Assembly (NCBI RefSeq): GCF_000021325.1
Contig: NC_011365.1
Location: forward strand, 3,066,001-3,130,000
Length of the DNA stretch: 64,000 bases
Source: Gluconacetobacter diazotrophicus PA1 5
Lineage (GTDB): Bacteria > Pseudomonadota > Alphaproteobacteria > Acetobacterales > Acetobacteraceae
Direction: 5' to 3'
Shown one piece after another: positions 1-7,707 of the stretch (position 1 is the stretch's first letter; each line of letters opens with the position of its first letter). The notes under the pieces were generated by a model. It did no database searches and had not been told where the DNA came from. It was given only the letters and a program-made list of their open reading frames with translations. The position numbers were made by a program, and so were the translations under genes.

Positions 1-588
1 GCGCTGCACCTCGCCGGTGAATGGGCGTTGCACGGCAGGCGCGTCACGTTGGTCGACGCCGACCCGCAAGGCTCGGCGCTGGATTGGTCGCAGCAGCGGG
101 CACGGGAGAATGTCTCGCGGCTCTTCGGCGTCGTCGGCCTGGCCCGCGACACGCTCCATCGCGAAGCGCCCGAGATCGCCCGCACCGCTGACCACGTCGT
201 CATCGACGGGCCGCCGCGCGTCGCCGGGCTGATGCGCTCGGCGCTGCTTGCCGCCGACCTGGTGCTGATCCCCGTGCAGCCTTCACCGCTCGACGGCTGG
301 GCCTCGGCCGAGATGCTGGCCTTGCTGCGCGAGGCGCGCATCTATCGCCCGCAGCTCGCCGCCCGCTTCGTGCTGAACCGCTGCGGCGCCCGCACGGTGA
401 TCGCCCGTGAGACCGCCGAGACGCTGGCGGATCACGATCCGCCGGTGCTCGCCAGCACGGTCGGCCAACGCGTCGCCTTCGCCGACGCCGCACAGTCCGG
501 CCGCCTGGTCTTCGAGCTGGCCGAGCAGAGCGCCGCCGCCCGTGAGATCGCCGCGCTCGCCGTCGAAGTCGCGAGGATCGCGCCATGA
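1..588 (+). CDS. parA: ParA-family partition ATPase (5' end missing)
   Basis: This is the C-terminal part of a ParA/MinD-type ATPase that helps keep the ICE stable or positions its circular form. The reading frame is open from base 1, so the Walker A segment lies outside the window. The visible part starts just before the family segment DADPQGSALDW and continues with VIDGPPR (Walker B region) and VLIPVQPSPLDGW, all typical of short plasmid and ICE ParA proteins. The stop codon overlaps the next start in an ATGA junction, so the two genes are coupled. In related elements this gene heads the same set of DUF2840, S26 peptidase and DUF736 genes. Confidence 0.9.
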   Translation, partial: ALHLAGEWALHGRRVTLVDADPQGSALDWSQQRARENVSRLFGVVGLARDTLHREAPEIARTADHVVIDGPPRVAGLMRSALLAADLVLIPVQPSPLDGWASAEMLALLREARIYRPQLAARFVLNRCGARTVIARETAETLADHDPPVLASTVGQRVAFADAAQSGRLVFELAEQSAAAREIAALAVEVARIAP

Positions 589-839
589 GCGAGCGATCCA
601 CTAAGCGCGGCTTCGCAGCCCGACCAGGCGATGCCGAGGGCTGGATCAAGGCGCCCGAAGTCCCGGCGCGGCGCACCGATGACGCCGCGGCGTTCACCGC
701 GCGCCTGACCATCGACGTCACGCCGGCGCTACGCGGCCGCATCAAGGTCGCGGCTTTCCGGCGCGGGATCACCGTCGCCGACATGCTGCGCGGCCTCCTG
801 GCGCGCGAATTCCCCGACGATTCCGGAGAACCATCATGA
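585..839 (+). CDS. Small ribbon-helix-helix-like partition accessory protein
   Basis: An 84-residue protein that starts inside the parA stop codon (ATGA) and ends inside the next start (ATGA). The C-terminal half (about residues 44-78) has the layout of a short DNA-binding ribbon-helix-helix: a beta segment, then ITVADMLRGLLAREF. The N-terminal half is polar and probably flexible. A small DNA-binding protein directly after parA is the usual arrangement for a ParA/ParG-like pair. It probably acts as the centromere-binding partner, which is inferred from size and position rather than a recognised family match. Confidence 0.7.
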   Translation: MSERSTKRGFAARPGDAEGWIKAPEVPARRTDDAAAFTARLTIDVTPALRGRIKVAAFRRGITVADMLRGLLAREFPDDSGEPS

Positions 840-1354
840 GCGACAACGCGCTGTCGCCGCAGCATATCGCGTCGCCGCCAATTCGCGCGGTCGTCGCGCT
901 CACGCATGTCGAGCTGACCTGGATCGAGAAGAAGATCGAGCGCTGGCTGCGCTTTGGCCGCCGCGCCGAGGAGAATATCCTGGATCGCCGCCGCAGCATC
1001 TCCAGCTTCAAACCGGGCAGCATCTTCGCCTTCGTCCGCTGGGCGTCGAATGACTTCGGCACGACCGTCTCGCGCATGGACATCGTGCGAGCGGTCGAAG
1101 CCGGCGCGCCCTACCAGACGCTGCCCTTCGTGCAGCCCGGCGGCGAGATCCTGTTGCGCGTCGATGGCTGGCCGAAGGTCGAGCGTGTGCTGCAGGCGAT
1201 CGATGCGGTCGAAGCCCTAGACATCGATCCCGCCGACGCCGCACCGGAATACTGGCGCCATCTGCACAACCGCCTGGCTGTCGGCGACGAGCCGCACGCC
1301 TACACGCGCGCGCAGCATGCGGCTTGGCTGAAGCGGCGGAGGGTCATGCCATGA
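836..1354 (+). CDS. DUF2840 domain protein
   Basis: A 172-residue cytosolic protein of the DUF2840 family, which I recognise from ICE and plasmid conjugation clusters next to parA and a TraF-type peptidase. The N-terminal half has the family pattern around residues 30-75 (KKIERWLRFGRRAEENILDR, then FAFVRWASNDFGT). There is no signal peptide or membrane segment. Both ends overlap the neighbours by four bases. The biochemical role is unknown. Constant linkage to conjugation genes suggests a transfer or maintenance function. Confidence 0.8.
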   Translation: MSDNALSPQHIASPPIRAVVALTHVELTWIEKKIERWLRFGRRAEENILDRRRSISSFKPGSIFAFVRWASNDFGTTVSRMDIVRAVEAGAPYQTLPFVQPGGEILLRVDGWPKVERVLQAIDAVEALDIDPADAAPEYWRHLHNRLAVGDEPHAYTRAQHAAWLKRRRVMP

Positions 1355-1896
1355 GCCGCTTCGGCACCATCATGTCGACCTATGTCGCGATGCTCGCTGC
1401 CGGCGCGCTCGTGTTCTTCCATCCAGCGCCGCGGCTGATCTGGAACGCCACGGCCAGCACGCCGACGGGACTCTACGCACTACGCCCGGCGGGCAAGCTC
1501 CACGCGCTCGAACTAGTCGCCGTGCGCCCGCCTGAGCCGATCGCCAGCTACCTTGCCGATGGCGGTTTCCTGCCGAGAGGCGTGCCGCTGCTGAAGCATG
1601 TCATGGCGGTCGCCGGGCAGACCGTGTGCCGGGAAGGGGATGCCGTCATCGTCGATCACGTCGAAGCCGGCGTGGCCCGAGACCGCGATCATCTTGGCCG
1701 TCCCCTGCCTCGCTGGAGCGGCTGCCGCACGCTCATCCCGGGCGAAGTCTTCCTCATGAACCCAACCGTCCCGGACAGCCTGGACGGCCGCTATTTCGGC
1801 CCGCTCCCCGTCACTTCGATCGTCGCGCGCGCGGTCCCGCTGTGGACCGACGAGGCCGGTGACGGCCGCTTCGTGTGGCGCGCCGCCGCCGATTGA
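1351..1896 (+). CDS. traF: S26-family signal peptidase, TraF type
   Basis: A membrane-anchored serine peptidase of the S26 (LepB/TraF) family. In IncP-type systems TraF cuts and cyclises the TrbC pilin, and a trbC gene is present in this ICE. The start at 1351 lies in the ATGA overlap with the DUF2840 gene; an earlier in-frame ATG at 1324 would overlap too far. Residues 6-25 form one transmembrane segment. The catalytic serine is expected in NATASTPTGLY at about residues 32-42, and the lysine in PLLKHVMAVAGQ at about residues 81-92, which matches the family general-base box. The length (181 residues) is normal for TraF. Confidence 0.85.
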   Translation: MSRFGTIMSTYVAMLAAGALVFFHPAPRLIWNATASTPTGLYALRPAGKLHALELVAVRPPEPIASYLADGGFLPRGVPLLKHVMAVAGQTVCREGDAVIVDHVEAGVARDRDHLGRPLPRWSGCRTLIPGEVFLMNPTVPDSLDGRYFGPLPVTSIVARAVPLWTDEAGDGRFVWRAAAD

Positions 1897-1931
1897 TCCG
1901 CTTCTCAACCCGCCAACAAAGGAGATTTCCC

Positions 1932-2267
1932 ATGGCGCAGATCGGTCACTTCACCCGCGATAAGTCCGGCTTCAGCGGACGTATCCAGACGCTCACCTTC
2001 TACCGTGATCTTTCCCTCGTTCCGGCCGAATCCTCCGATGCCGAGAACGCGCCCGACTACCGCGTCCACATGGGCGATGCAGAAGGTCCGGAGATCGGCG
2101 CGGGCTGGAAACGCACCGGCGAGAAGGCTGGCGAGTACGTTTCGCTCGTCATTGACGATCCAGCGCTCGCACAGCCGATCCGCGCCAATCTGTTCCAGTC
2201 GGGCGACGACAAGTCGGCCTGGGTGCTGAACTGGAATCGCCCGCCCAAGCGCAGCGAGCGGGACTGA
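1932..2267 (+). CDS. DUF736 domain protein
   Basis: A 111-residue protein of the DUF736 family, very common in rhizobial and sphingomonad ICEs and plasmids. The N-terminal IGHFTRDKSGFSGRIQTL and the later GAGWKRTGEKAGEYVSLVIDDP are characteristic. The start at 1932 is preceded by AAAGGAG at good spacing. An upstream in-frame extension to 1875 has no ribosome site and was discarded. The molecular function is not established. It is probably transcribed with the genes on both sides. Confidence 0.85.
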   Translation: MAQIGHFTRDKSGFSGRIQTLTFYRDLSLVPAESSDAENAPDYRVHMGDAEGPEIGAGWKRTGEKAGEYVSLVIDDPALAQPIRANLFQSGDDKSAWVLNWNRPPKRSERD

Positions 2268-2271
2268 TCGC

Positions 2272-2988
2272 ATGCGACGCGCGCTTCTCCTGCTCGCCAG
2301 CGTGACGGCGTTCGGCGTTTCCGCCGTCGCCGTTCATGCCCAGACGGCGCCCATCGATCTGCATGCGCCGAGCGATCCGTATGCGGCGCTCATTGCGGAG
2401 GCCGCTCAGCGCTTCGCGATTCCGACGGCGTGGATACGTGCGATCATGCGCATGGAAAGTCGCGGCGATCGGCATGCCGTCTCGCCCAAAGGCGCGATGG
2501 GGCTGATGCAGCTCATGCCCGAGACCTGGGCGGCGCTGCGCGTTCGTTATGGCCTCGGGCGCGATCCCTTCGATCCGCACGACAACCTCCTGGCGGGCGC
2601 CGCCTTCCTGCGCGAAATGCACGACCGTTACGGATCGCCAGGCTTCCTCGCCGCCTACAATGCCGGGCCCGGTCGCTACGAAGATTACCGCGATCGCCGC
2701 CGTCCGTTGCCGGCCGAGACGGTCGCTTATGTCGCGGCGCTCGTCCCTTTTGTCGGGGACGGCGTGACTGATGGGCCTGCCCTGGTGGTGGCCTCCGATC
2801 CGTCGTCCTGGACACAAGCACCGCTCTTCATCATGCGGTCGGCGAGCGCTGAACCGGCCGGTCGCGCGACGCTAAAACCGCAGCCGAACGACACACCGAC
2901 CGTCGTCGCCGTGCGCGATGTCTCAGCCATCGCGCCGCAATCAGGCGGTCTGTTCGTGCCAGTATCCGCATCGGGGCCGCAGCGATGA
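2272..2988 (+). CDS. Lytic transglycosylase, VirB1-like
   Basis: A periplasmic SLT-type lytic transglycosylase that opens peptidoglycan for assembly of the conjugation channel. Residues 1-24 form a signal peptide ending in VHA-QT. The catalytic domain covers about residues 35-155. It contains the catalytic glutamate in MRMESRGD, then GAMGLMQLMPETW and LAAYNAGPGRYEDY, all diagnostic of the family. The last 80 residues are low-complexity and probably disordered. The stop codon overlaps an ATG at 2985, which looks like the start of the next ICE gene, interrupted by the IS110 element after about a dozen codons. Confidence 0.92.
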   Translation: MRRALLLLASVTAFGVSAVAVHAQTAPIDLHAPSDPYAALIAEAAQRFAIPTAWIRAIMRMESRGDRHAVSPKGAMGLMQLMPETWAALRVRYGLGRDPFDPHDNLLAGAAFLREMHDRYGSPGFLAAYNAGPGRYEDYRDRRRPLPAETVAYVAALVPFVGDGVTDGPALVVASDPSSWTQAPLFIMRSASAEPAGRATLKPQPNDTPTVVAVRDVSAIAPQSGGLFVPVSASGPQR

Positions 2989-2999
2989 CGGCGCTGTTC

Positions 3000-3290
3000 G
3001 CAAATCACCCGATCGCAACGGATTTACCGCCAGCGTGCCTTTTCCTTGGTGACGCGGCGTTCTCCGACCCTTCCATGGGCTGCATCGAAGCTCCCTGGCG
3101 CGATTTCGCAGGCTGGCGCGGCGTAGCGCATTCCCGGAAAGAAGGAAGGGCGATCAGCGGAGTAATGCAGGAACCGACCGACAGAGTGCCAGCCGTAATC
3201 GGGCCTGAGCGGTCGTCGTCGATTGGCGGTCTCCCGGGCCGGAAAGAAGGTAGAGTTGCCGCGGTGAAACAGCAGCGCGGGAGGCGTGCG
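3000..3290 (+). other. IS110 left non-coding flank, candidate bridge RNA region
   Basis: No gene is supported here. The stretch lies between the probable left end of the IS and the transposase ATG. The 12-mer CCGGAAAGAAGG occurs twice, at 3134-3145 and 3239-3250. In IS110-group elements the non-coding end upstream of the transposase is known to encode a structured bridge RNA that pairs with target and donor DNA. I infer the same may hold here, but did not fold the RNA. Confidence 0.35.
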
Positions 3291-4379
3291 ATGGAATTCT
3301 TTTGCGGTCTCGATGTGTCGATCGACGAAACGGCGGTCTGTGTGGTGGACGAGCAGGGCACCGTGCATCTGGAAACGACGGTGGCCACGGACCCGGCTGC
3401 GCTCAGGGATGCCGTGAAGCCGTTCCTGCCGCGCCTGCGCCGTATGGGTCACGAGGCAGGTTCCCTGTCGCCCTGGCTGCATCCGGAGATGCTGGCGCTG
3501 GGCCTGCCGGCGGTCTGCCTGGAGACGAAACACGTGCGGGCGGCGATGTCGGCGCAGCGCAACAAGACCGACAAGGCGGACGCGCTGGGGATCGCGCATA
3601 TCGTGCGCACCGGCTGGTTCCGGACGGCCCATATCAAGAGCGAAGCAAGCTATCGGCTGCGTCTGATCCTGACCCAGCGCAGCACGCTCAAGCGCAAATT
3701 CATGGATCTCGAGAATACGATCCGCCATTCGCTCAAGGCGTTCGGTATCCGCCTGGGCACGGTCTCGCGGGCGCGCTTCGACACCGCCGTTCGCGAGGCC
3801 GTGGCGCAGGACGCGCTGACCCGCGATCTCATGGAGGCGATGCTGCGGGCGAAGGCCGTGCTCTGGGAAGAATATACCCGGCTGCACAAGCTGGTGGTGC
3901 GGATCGTCGCGGGTGACGAGGTGTGCCGGCGGTTCATGGCCATTCCGGGGGTGGGGCCGGTGACCGCGCTTGGCGTGATGACGGCGATCGACGATCCGTC
4001 GCGCTTCCGGCGCTCGCGCGACGTCGCGGCGTATTTCGGCCTGACGTCGCGGCGCTGGCAGTCGGGTACCAGCATCGATGTGCAGGGACGCATCAGCAAG
4101 GCCGGCGATCCGGAGGTGCGGCGGTCCCTCTATGAAGCGGCGTCGGTCCTGCTGACGCGTTTCAAGGGGCGCGACAAGCTGCGGACCTGGGGCCTGGAAC
4201 TGGCGAAACGGTCCTGCCATCGCAAGGCGGCGGTCGCCGTGGCGCGCAAGATGGCCGTGATCATGCATGCCATGTGGCTCGACGGAACGGTCTATGACGG
4301 CGGTCCGGCCGTCGATCCCGAAGAGCGGGCCCGTCATATCGCTTGCAAGAACCGCAAATTGCCGCGGGCGCTCGCGTGA
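3291..4379 (+). CDS. IS110-family transposase
   Basis: A 362-residue DEDD-type transposase/recombinase. The N-terminal RuvC-like domain starts with FFCGLDVSIDETAVCVVDE and continues with a conserved NKTDKADALGIAHI block near residue 90. The C-terminal Transposase_20 domain is marked by FMAIPGVGPVTALGVM, then FRRSRDVAAYFGLTS and GRISKAGDPEVRRSLYEAA. The latter carries the serine region that is catalytic in this family. The ATG at 3291 is preferred because an upstream in-frame extension to 2985 has no family similarity. The gene looks complete, so the element may be active. Confidence 0.93.
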   Translation: MEFFCGLDVSIDETAVCVVDEQGTVHLETTVATDPAALRDAVKPFLPRLRRMGHEAGSLSPWLHPEMLALGLPAVCLETKHVRAAMSAQRNKTDKADALGIAHIVRTGWFRTAHIKSEASYRLRLILTQRSTLKRKFMDLENTIRHSLKAFGIRLGTVSRARFDTAVREAVAQDALTRDLMEAMLRAKAVLWEEYTRLHKLVVRIVAGDEVCRRFMAIPGVGPVTALGVMTAIDDPSRFRRSRDVAAYFGLTSRRWQSGTSIDVQGRISKAGDPEVRRSLYEAASVLLTRFKGRDKLRTWGLELAKRSCHRKAAVAVARKMAVIMHAMWLDGTVYDGGPAVDPEERARHIACKNRKLPRALA

Positions 4380-4690
4380 GTGTCCAGCTGCAAAGGAATG
4401 TTCCGCCGCGTGTCGGGATGACCGCGGCGTTCTGAACAGGGAGATCCGCCAAGGCGGATGGGGAAGGGTGCAGTCGAGGACGACGGGAAGCACGATATCT
4501 TGCCTGGAGCACGCGCAGGTGAACGCCTCGTGGGACTCCGCTCGAGTGCCTGTGATGCTGCCCCGTGAATCCGATGGCAAAATGCGCCACGACGAAAGGC
4601 CGGCCGCCCATCCACGGATGGGGCGGCATATCAGTCGTCGCTGAGCGCGGAAGAGTGCACGGCGTGCCACGAACCCTCAGTCAGGGCCGA
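4380..4690 (+). other. IS110 right non-coding flank with hairpins
   Basis: No gene is supported. A perfect hairpin with 7-bp arms ATCCGCC/GGCGGAT lies at 4444-4459. A longer imperfect GC-rich hairpin lies near 4607-4631. The 10-mer GCGGCGTTCT is shared with the left flank (near 3055 and 4427). If the element is of the IS1111 subgroup, its bridge RNA would lie on this side instead of upstream. Confidence 0.35.
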
Positions 4691-4797
4691 GATGCCAGTC
4701 CAGGAGCAGAACTGTGATCGTGAAAGGAAGCTAAAGGAAAACGAAGAATGAAAAACTTGACCAAAAAACCCGCCCGATTAAGAGGGCTAGATAAAAG

Positions 4798-4812
4798 GCC
4801 GCAATTTGCGGC
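4798..4812. repeat. Short perfect inverted repeat in pre-relaxase region
   Basis: GCCGCAA and TTGCGGC form a 7-bp perfect inverted repeat around one central T, about 140 bp before the relaxase start. It could be a protein-binding site near oriT. No T-run follows directly, so it is not a standard terminator. Confidence 0.4.
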
Positions 4813-4851
4813 TCTGTCGGTCGGTTGTTTTTGTTGGTGTTTTTGGCTGAT

Positions 4852-4932
4852 CCGGCAATGTGCGGTCTCGGCGCGCAATGTGCGCTGCGACCTCAACGCT
4901 CTGCCGATCCTGGGTTTTCCGCACATTGCCGG
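4852..4932 (+). other. Probable origin of transfer (oriT)
   Basis: CCGGCAATGTGCGG at 4852-4865 is repeated perfectly in inverted orientation at 4919-4932. Inside this 81-bp frame, CAATGTGCG occurs a second time in direct orientation (4876-4884), within a local inverted repeat at 4873-4885. The sequence ATCCTG at 4907-4912 matches the core of nick sites of MOBP-type relaxases. The frame ends nine bases before the relaxase ATG. This position and structure are those of an oriT. The nick site itself is inferred. Confidence 0.6.
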
Positions 4933-4940
4933 CGCCGGGC

Positions 4941-6680
4941 ATGGCTGAGGAGAACGACTTTCAGCCCCGGCCAGGCCGCATCCGCTCCTCGCGCAGCCAG
5001 CGGGCGAAGCCCTTCATCGCCCAGGCGCTCGCCGCCGCCCAGCGCGCCGGCGGCGGCGTCTCGCGGCAGGGTCTGCTCCGGAGCGGCAACCGCTCGACCT
5101 TCGGCCGCGGCCGCGTCGCCGCCATCCGGGCGAACCATCTGCTGACGGGTCGTTCGCGGCTGGTGACGGTCAAGGCCCGCGTCGTGCGCCACACGGCGCG
5201 TTCGGCGCCGCTCGGCGCCCATCTCGGCTACCTCCGGCGCGAGGGCGTCACCCGGGACGGGGAGAAGGCCCGGCTATTTGGTCCAGAGACCGAGGACGCC
5301 GATCCCAAGGCCTTCGCCGAGCGGAGTGAGGGTGACCGCCACCACTTCCGCTTCATCGTCTCGCCCGAGGATGCGCCGGAGATGGCCGACCTCAAGGGCT
5401 ACGCCCGCGAGCTGGTCGGCCAGATGGAGAAGGACCTCGGCACCAAGCTCGATTGGGTCGCCGTCGATCACTGGAACACCCAGCACCCGCACGTCCACAT
5501 CATCGTGCGGGGCGTCGCCGAGGACGGCCAGGACCTCGTCATCTCCCGCGACTACATCAAGGAGGGGATGCGCGCCCGCGCCCAGGATCTGGTCACCCAG
5601 GAGCTGGGGCTGCGCAGCGATCTCGACATCCGCCACGCGCTCGAACGCCAGGTGGACGCGGAGCGCTGGACGCAGCTCGACCGGCAGCTTGTGCGCGACG
5701 CCAGCCGGCAGGGTGTCATCGACGTCGCGCCGTCTCAAGGCCAGGAGCCAGACCCGTTCCAGCCGCTGAAGGTCGGGCGCCTGCGGCATCTGGAGAGTCT
5801 CGGTCTCGCGCATCACATCGGGCCCGGCCAGTGGATGATGGACGAAGCTGCCGAGACGACGCTGCGCGAACTCGGCGAGCGCGGCGACATCATCAAACGC
5901 ATCCATCGCGGCCTGCGAGAGCACGGCATCGAACGCGCGGCCGCGAGCTATGTGCTGGCCGGCGAAAGCCTTGACGTGCCCGTCATCGGCCGGCTGATGG
6001 ATCGTGGCCTGGATGACGAATTGAAGGGCACAGCCTATGCCGTCATCGACGGCGTAGACGGCCGCACCCACCACATCAAATTCCCCGACCTCGACGCGAC
6101 CGGCGATAGCGCGCCGGGCTCCGTAGTCGAGCTGCGCAAGTTCGACGACGCACAGGGCCGCCGTCGCGTGGCGCTGGCGGTGCGGTCGGACCTCGCCATC
6201 GAGGATCAGGTGACGGCCAGCGGCGCGACGTGGCTCGACCGGCAAGCGGTCGCGCGCGATCCCGTGGCGCTTGGCCAGTCGGGCTTCGGCGCCGAGGTGC
6301 GCGACGCGATGGACCGGCGGGCCGGACAGCTCATCGAGAAGGGCTTGGCCGAGCGCCAAGCCCGAGGCGTCGTCTTCTCCCACGGCCTGATCGGCACGCT
6401 CCGGCGCCGTGAGGTAGAAGCCCTCGGCGAGCAGCTCGCCGCTGAGACGGGGCAGCCGTTCAATCAAGCGGCCTCCGGCGAGTATGTCGCCGGCGCCTAT
6501 CGCCAACGCTTCGCGCTCGCCTCCGGCCGCTTCGCCATGATCGACGACGGCCTCGGCTTCCAGCTCGTGCCCTGGACTCCGTCCCTCGAAAAGCAGCTCG
6601 GCCGCCACGTCTCCGGCGTCGCTCGCGATGATGGCGGCGTCGACTGGGGTTTCGGCCGCAACAGAGGAATTGGCCTTTAG
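4941..6680 (+). CDS. Conjugative relaxase with HUH motif and DUF3363 domain
   Basis: A 579-residue relaxase/mobilisation nuclease that should nick oriT and pilot the single strand into the recipient. The first 30 residues are basic. The HUH metal site is HPHVH at about residues 182-186 (in TQHPHVHIIVRG). An upstream HHFRFIVSPEDAPEM block and a DYIKEGMRARAQDLV block are both typical of the family. The C-terminal two thirds match DUF3363. The catalytic tyrosine cannot be assigned with confidence. The start at 4941 (MAEENDF) is chosen over an upstream in-frame ATG at 4860, because that one lies inside the probable oriT. A 10.6-kb cargo block separates it from traG. Confidence 0.9.
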   Translation: MAEENDFQPRPGRIRSSRSQRAKPFIAQALAAAQRAGGGVSRQGLLRSGNRSTFGRGRVAAIRANHLLTGRSRLVTVKARVVRHTARSAPLGAHLGYLRREGVTRDGEKARLFGPETEDADPKAFAERSEGDRHHFRFIVSPEDAPEMADLKGYARELVGQMEKDLGTKLDWVAVDHWNTQHPHVHIIVRGVAEDGQDLVISRDYIKEGMRARAQDLVTQELGLRSDLDIRHALERQVDAERWTQLDRQLVRDASRQGVIDVAPSQGQEPDPFQPLKVGRLRHLESLGLAHHIGPGQWMMDEAAETTLRELGERGDIIKRIHRGLREHGIERAAASYVLAGESLDVPVIGRLMDRGLDDELKGTAYAVIDGVDGRTHHIKFPDLDATGDSAPGSVVELRKFDDAQGRRRVALAVRSDLAIEDQVTASGATWLDRQAVARDPVALGQSGFGAEVRDAMDRRAGQLIEKGLAERQARGVVFSHGLIGTLRRREVEALGEQLAAETGQPFNQAASGEYVAGAYRQRFALASGRFAMIDDGLGFQLVPWTPSLEKQLGRHVSGVARDDGGVDWGFGRNRGIGL

Positions 6681-6839
6681 CTATTCCCGCCGACTGACGA
6701 CCCAGGTTTACCGAATCAGCCCGTAGATCGAACCGGTCTGCGAGCAACGCCACCGATCGCGAAACCCCTTGGAGAGAGGCGGCCGTTCCAGTTCCACAAG
6801 CGGAGCGGCTGTACTGCCCAGGCCCGCAGCGGGGCCGCC

Positions 6840-7616
6840 CTAGCTGTGAGCGATCGGTAAATACACTGCCACCTTCAGCCCGACGTCGTCATTGGCTTGG
6901 AATGTCGTATAGTCAAAAGCGGTTCGACCGTGTGTCGGGTGGTGAAGTCGCTTGGTCCCCGATGAAGGCCATCGAATGGCATGGTCTTTCCACCAACCTT
7001 CGAATTCCCCGCATCCCGCCTGCACACGATGCAGCAGCTCGACGAAGGCAGGGTCATCCGCCCAAACGTCGTAGGTCGGCCGGAATATCGCGAGGATCCT
7101 CTGTGCCTCAGTCGACCAGTTGTCGCCAAAGACCCGGCGGGCCCGCGGGTCCGTGAGGATGTAGAGAAGCAGGTTTCGGTCTTCGAGCGGCATCGCGCCG
7201 AAATCAAAGAGCTCGGCTGCCGCATCATTCCAAGCGAGAATGTCCCAGCGTCGCCCGGTCACATAGGCGGGATGCGGCAGGCTGACGACGAACCTGCTGA
7301 TGATGGGCGGCACCGTTTCGGGAGAGAAGGCGGGTTGGCTCTTCGCATCTGCCAGGCGGCGCAGATGGGCACGCTCCACCGCGTTGAGCTTGAGTGCTCT
7401 CGCGAGAGCGTCAATGGTGGTGAGCGAAGGGGCGACCGCTCGGCCTTGCTCCAGCTTGACGTACCACTCGGTGCTGATCCCCGCCGCCTCGGCGACCTCC
7501 TCGCGGCGTAGTCCCGGCGTGCGCCGACGGCCTCGCACCGCTCCAGCTTTGTCCGGGACAAGCCTTTCGCGGCGCGCCCGCAGGAAATCGCCAAGCTCAA
7601 CGTTGGCGGCCGTCAT
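6840..7616 (-). CDS. XRE-family regulator with MmyB-like ligand domain
   Basis: A 258-residue transcriptional regulator. The N-terminal helix-turn-helix covers about residues 8-75 (LGDFLRARRERLVP, TPGLRREEVAEAAGIS, WYVKLEQGR). It is followed by an MmyB-like PAS-type ligand domain with PAYVTGRRWDILAWNDAAAELF and LLLYILTDPRARRVF. Members of this family often control a divergent oxidoreductase gene, and the quinone-type oxidoreductase at 7708 is exactly in that position. The 91-bp gap between them holds a direct repeat suited to be the operator. The first gene of the first cargo block. Confidence 0.88.
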   Translation of the reverse strand: MTAANVELGDFLRARRERLVPDKAGAVRGRRRTPGLRREEVAEAAGISTEWYVKLEQGRAVAPSLTTIDALARALKLNAVERAHLRRLADAKSQPAFSPETVPPIISRFVVSLPHPAYVTGRRWDILAWNDAAAELFDFGAMPLEDRNLLLYILTDPRARRVFGDNWSTEAQRILAIFRPTYDVWADDPAFVELLHRVQAGCGEFEGWWKDHAIRWPSSGTKRLHHPTHGRTAFDYTTFQANDDVGLKVAVYLPIAHS

Positions 7617-7636
7617 CGCACCGCATGAACATGGTA

Positions 7637-7653
7637 TAGTATCATCCTAGTAT
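7637..7653. promoter_or_regulatory. Direct repeat between divergent XRE and oxidoreductase genes
   Basis: TAGTAT occurs at 7637-7642 and 7648-7653, spaced by 11 bases, about one helical turn. It is in an AT-rich patch of an otherwise GC-rich intergenic stretch. This is a reasonable binding site for the neighbouring XRE regulator. The assignment is inferred from position only. Confidence 0.4.
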
Positions 7654-7707
7654 TGTGTCGGCTCTGGCACGGGTTGTCGAGAGCCTCCATTCTGCCTCCA
7701 CACGGCT

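Larger units (their letters stand above)
3010..4690 (+). mobile_element. IS110-family insertion sequence (ends approximate)
   Basis: One DEDD transposase gene is flanked on each side by about 280-310 bp without coding capacity, in the gap between the transglycosylase and the oriT/relaxase region. IS110 elements lack clear terminal inverted repeats and give little or no target duplication, so the exact ends cannot be read from one sequence. The limits given are the outermost likely positions. The left end appears to cut an ORF that begins at 2985. Confidence 0.7.

Noticed and set aside
3024-4670. A 548-codon minus-strand frame over the IS110 element
   Set aside because: It is antisense to a clearly recognisable transposase and has no family features.
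4748-4948. A 66-codon plus-strand ORF before the relaxase
   Set aside because: It runs through the probable oriT repeats, and its product has no domain. The region is better explained as oriT.
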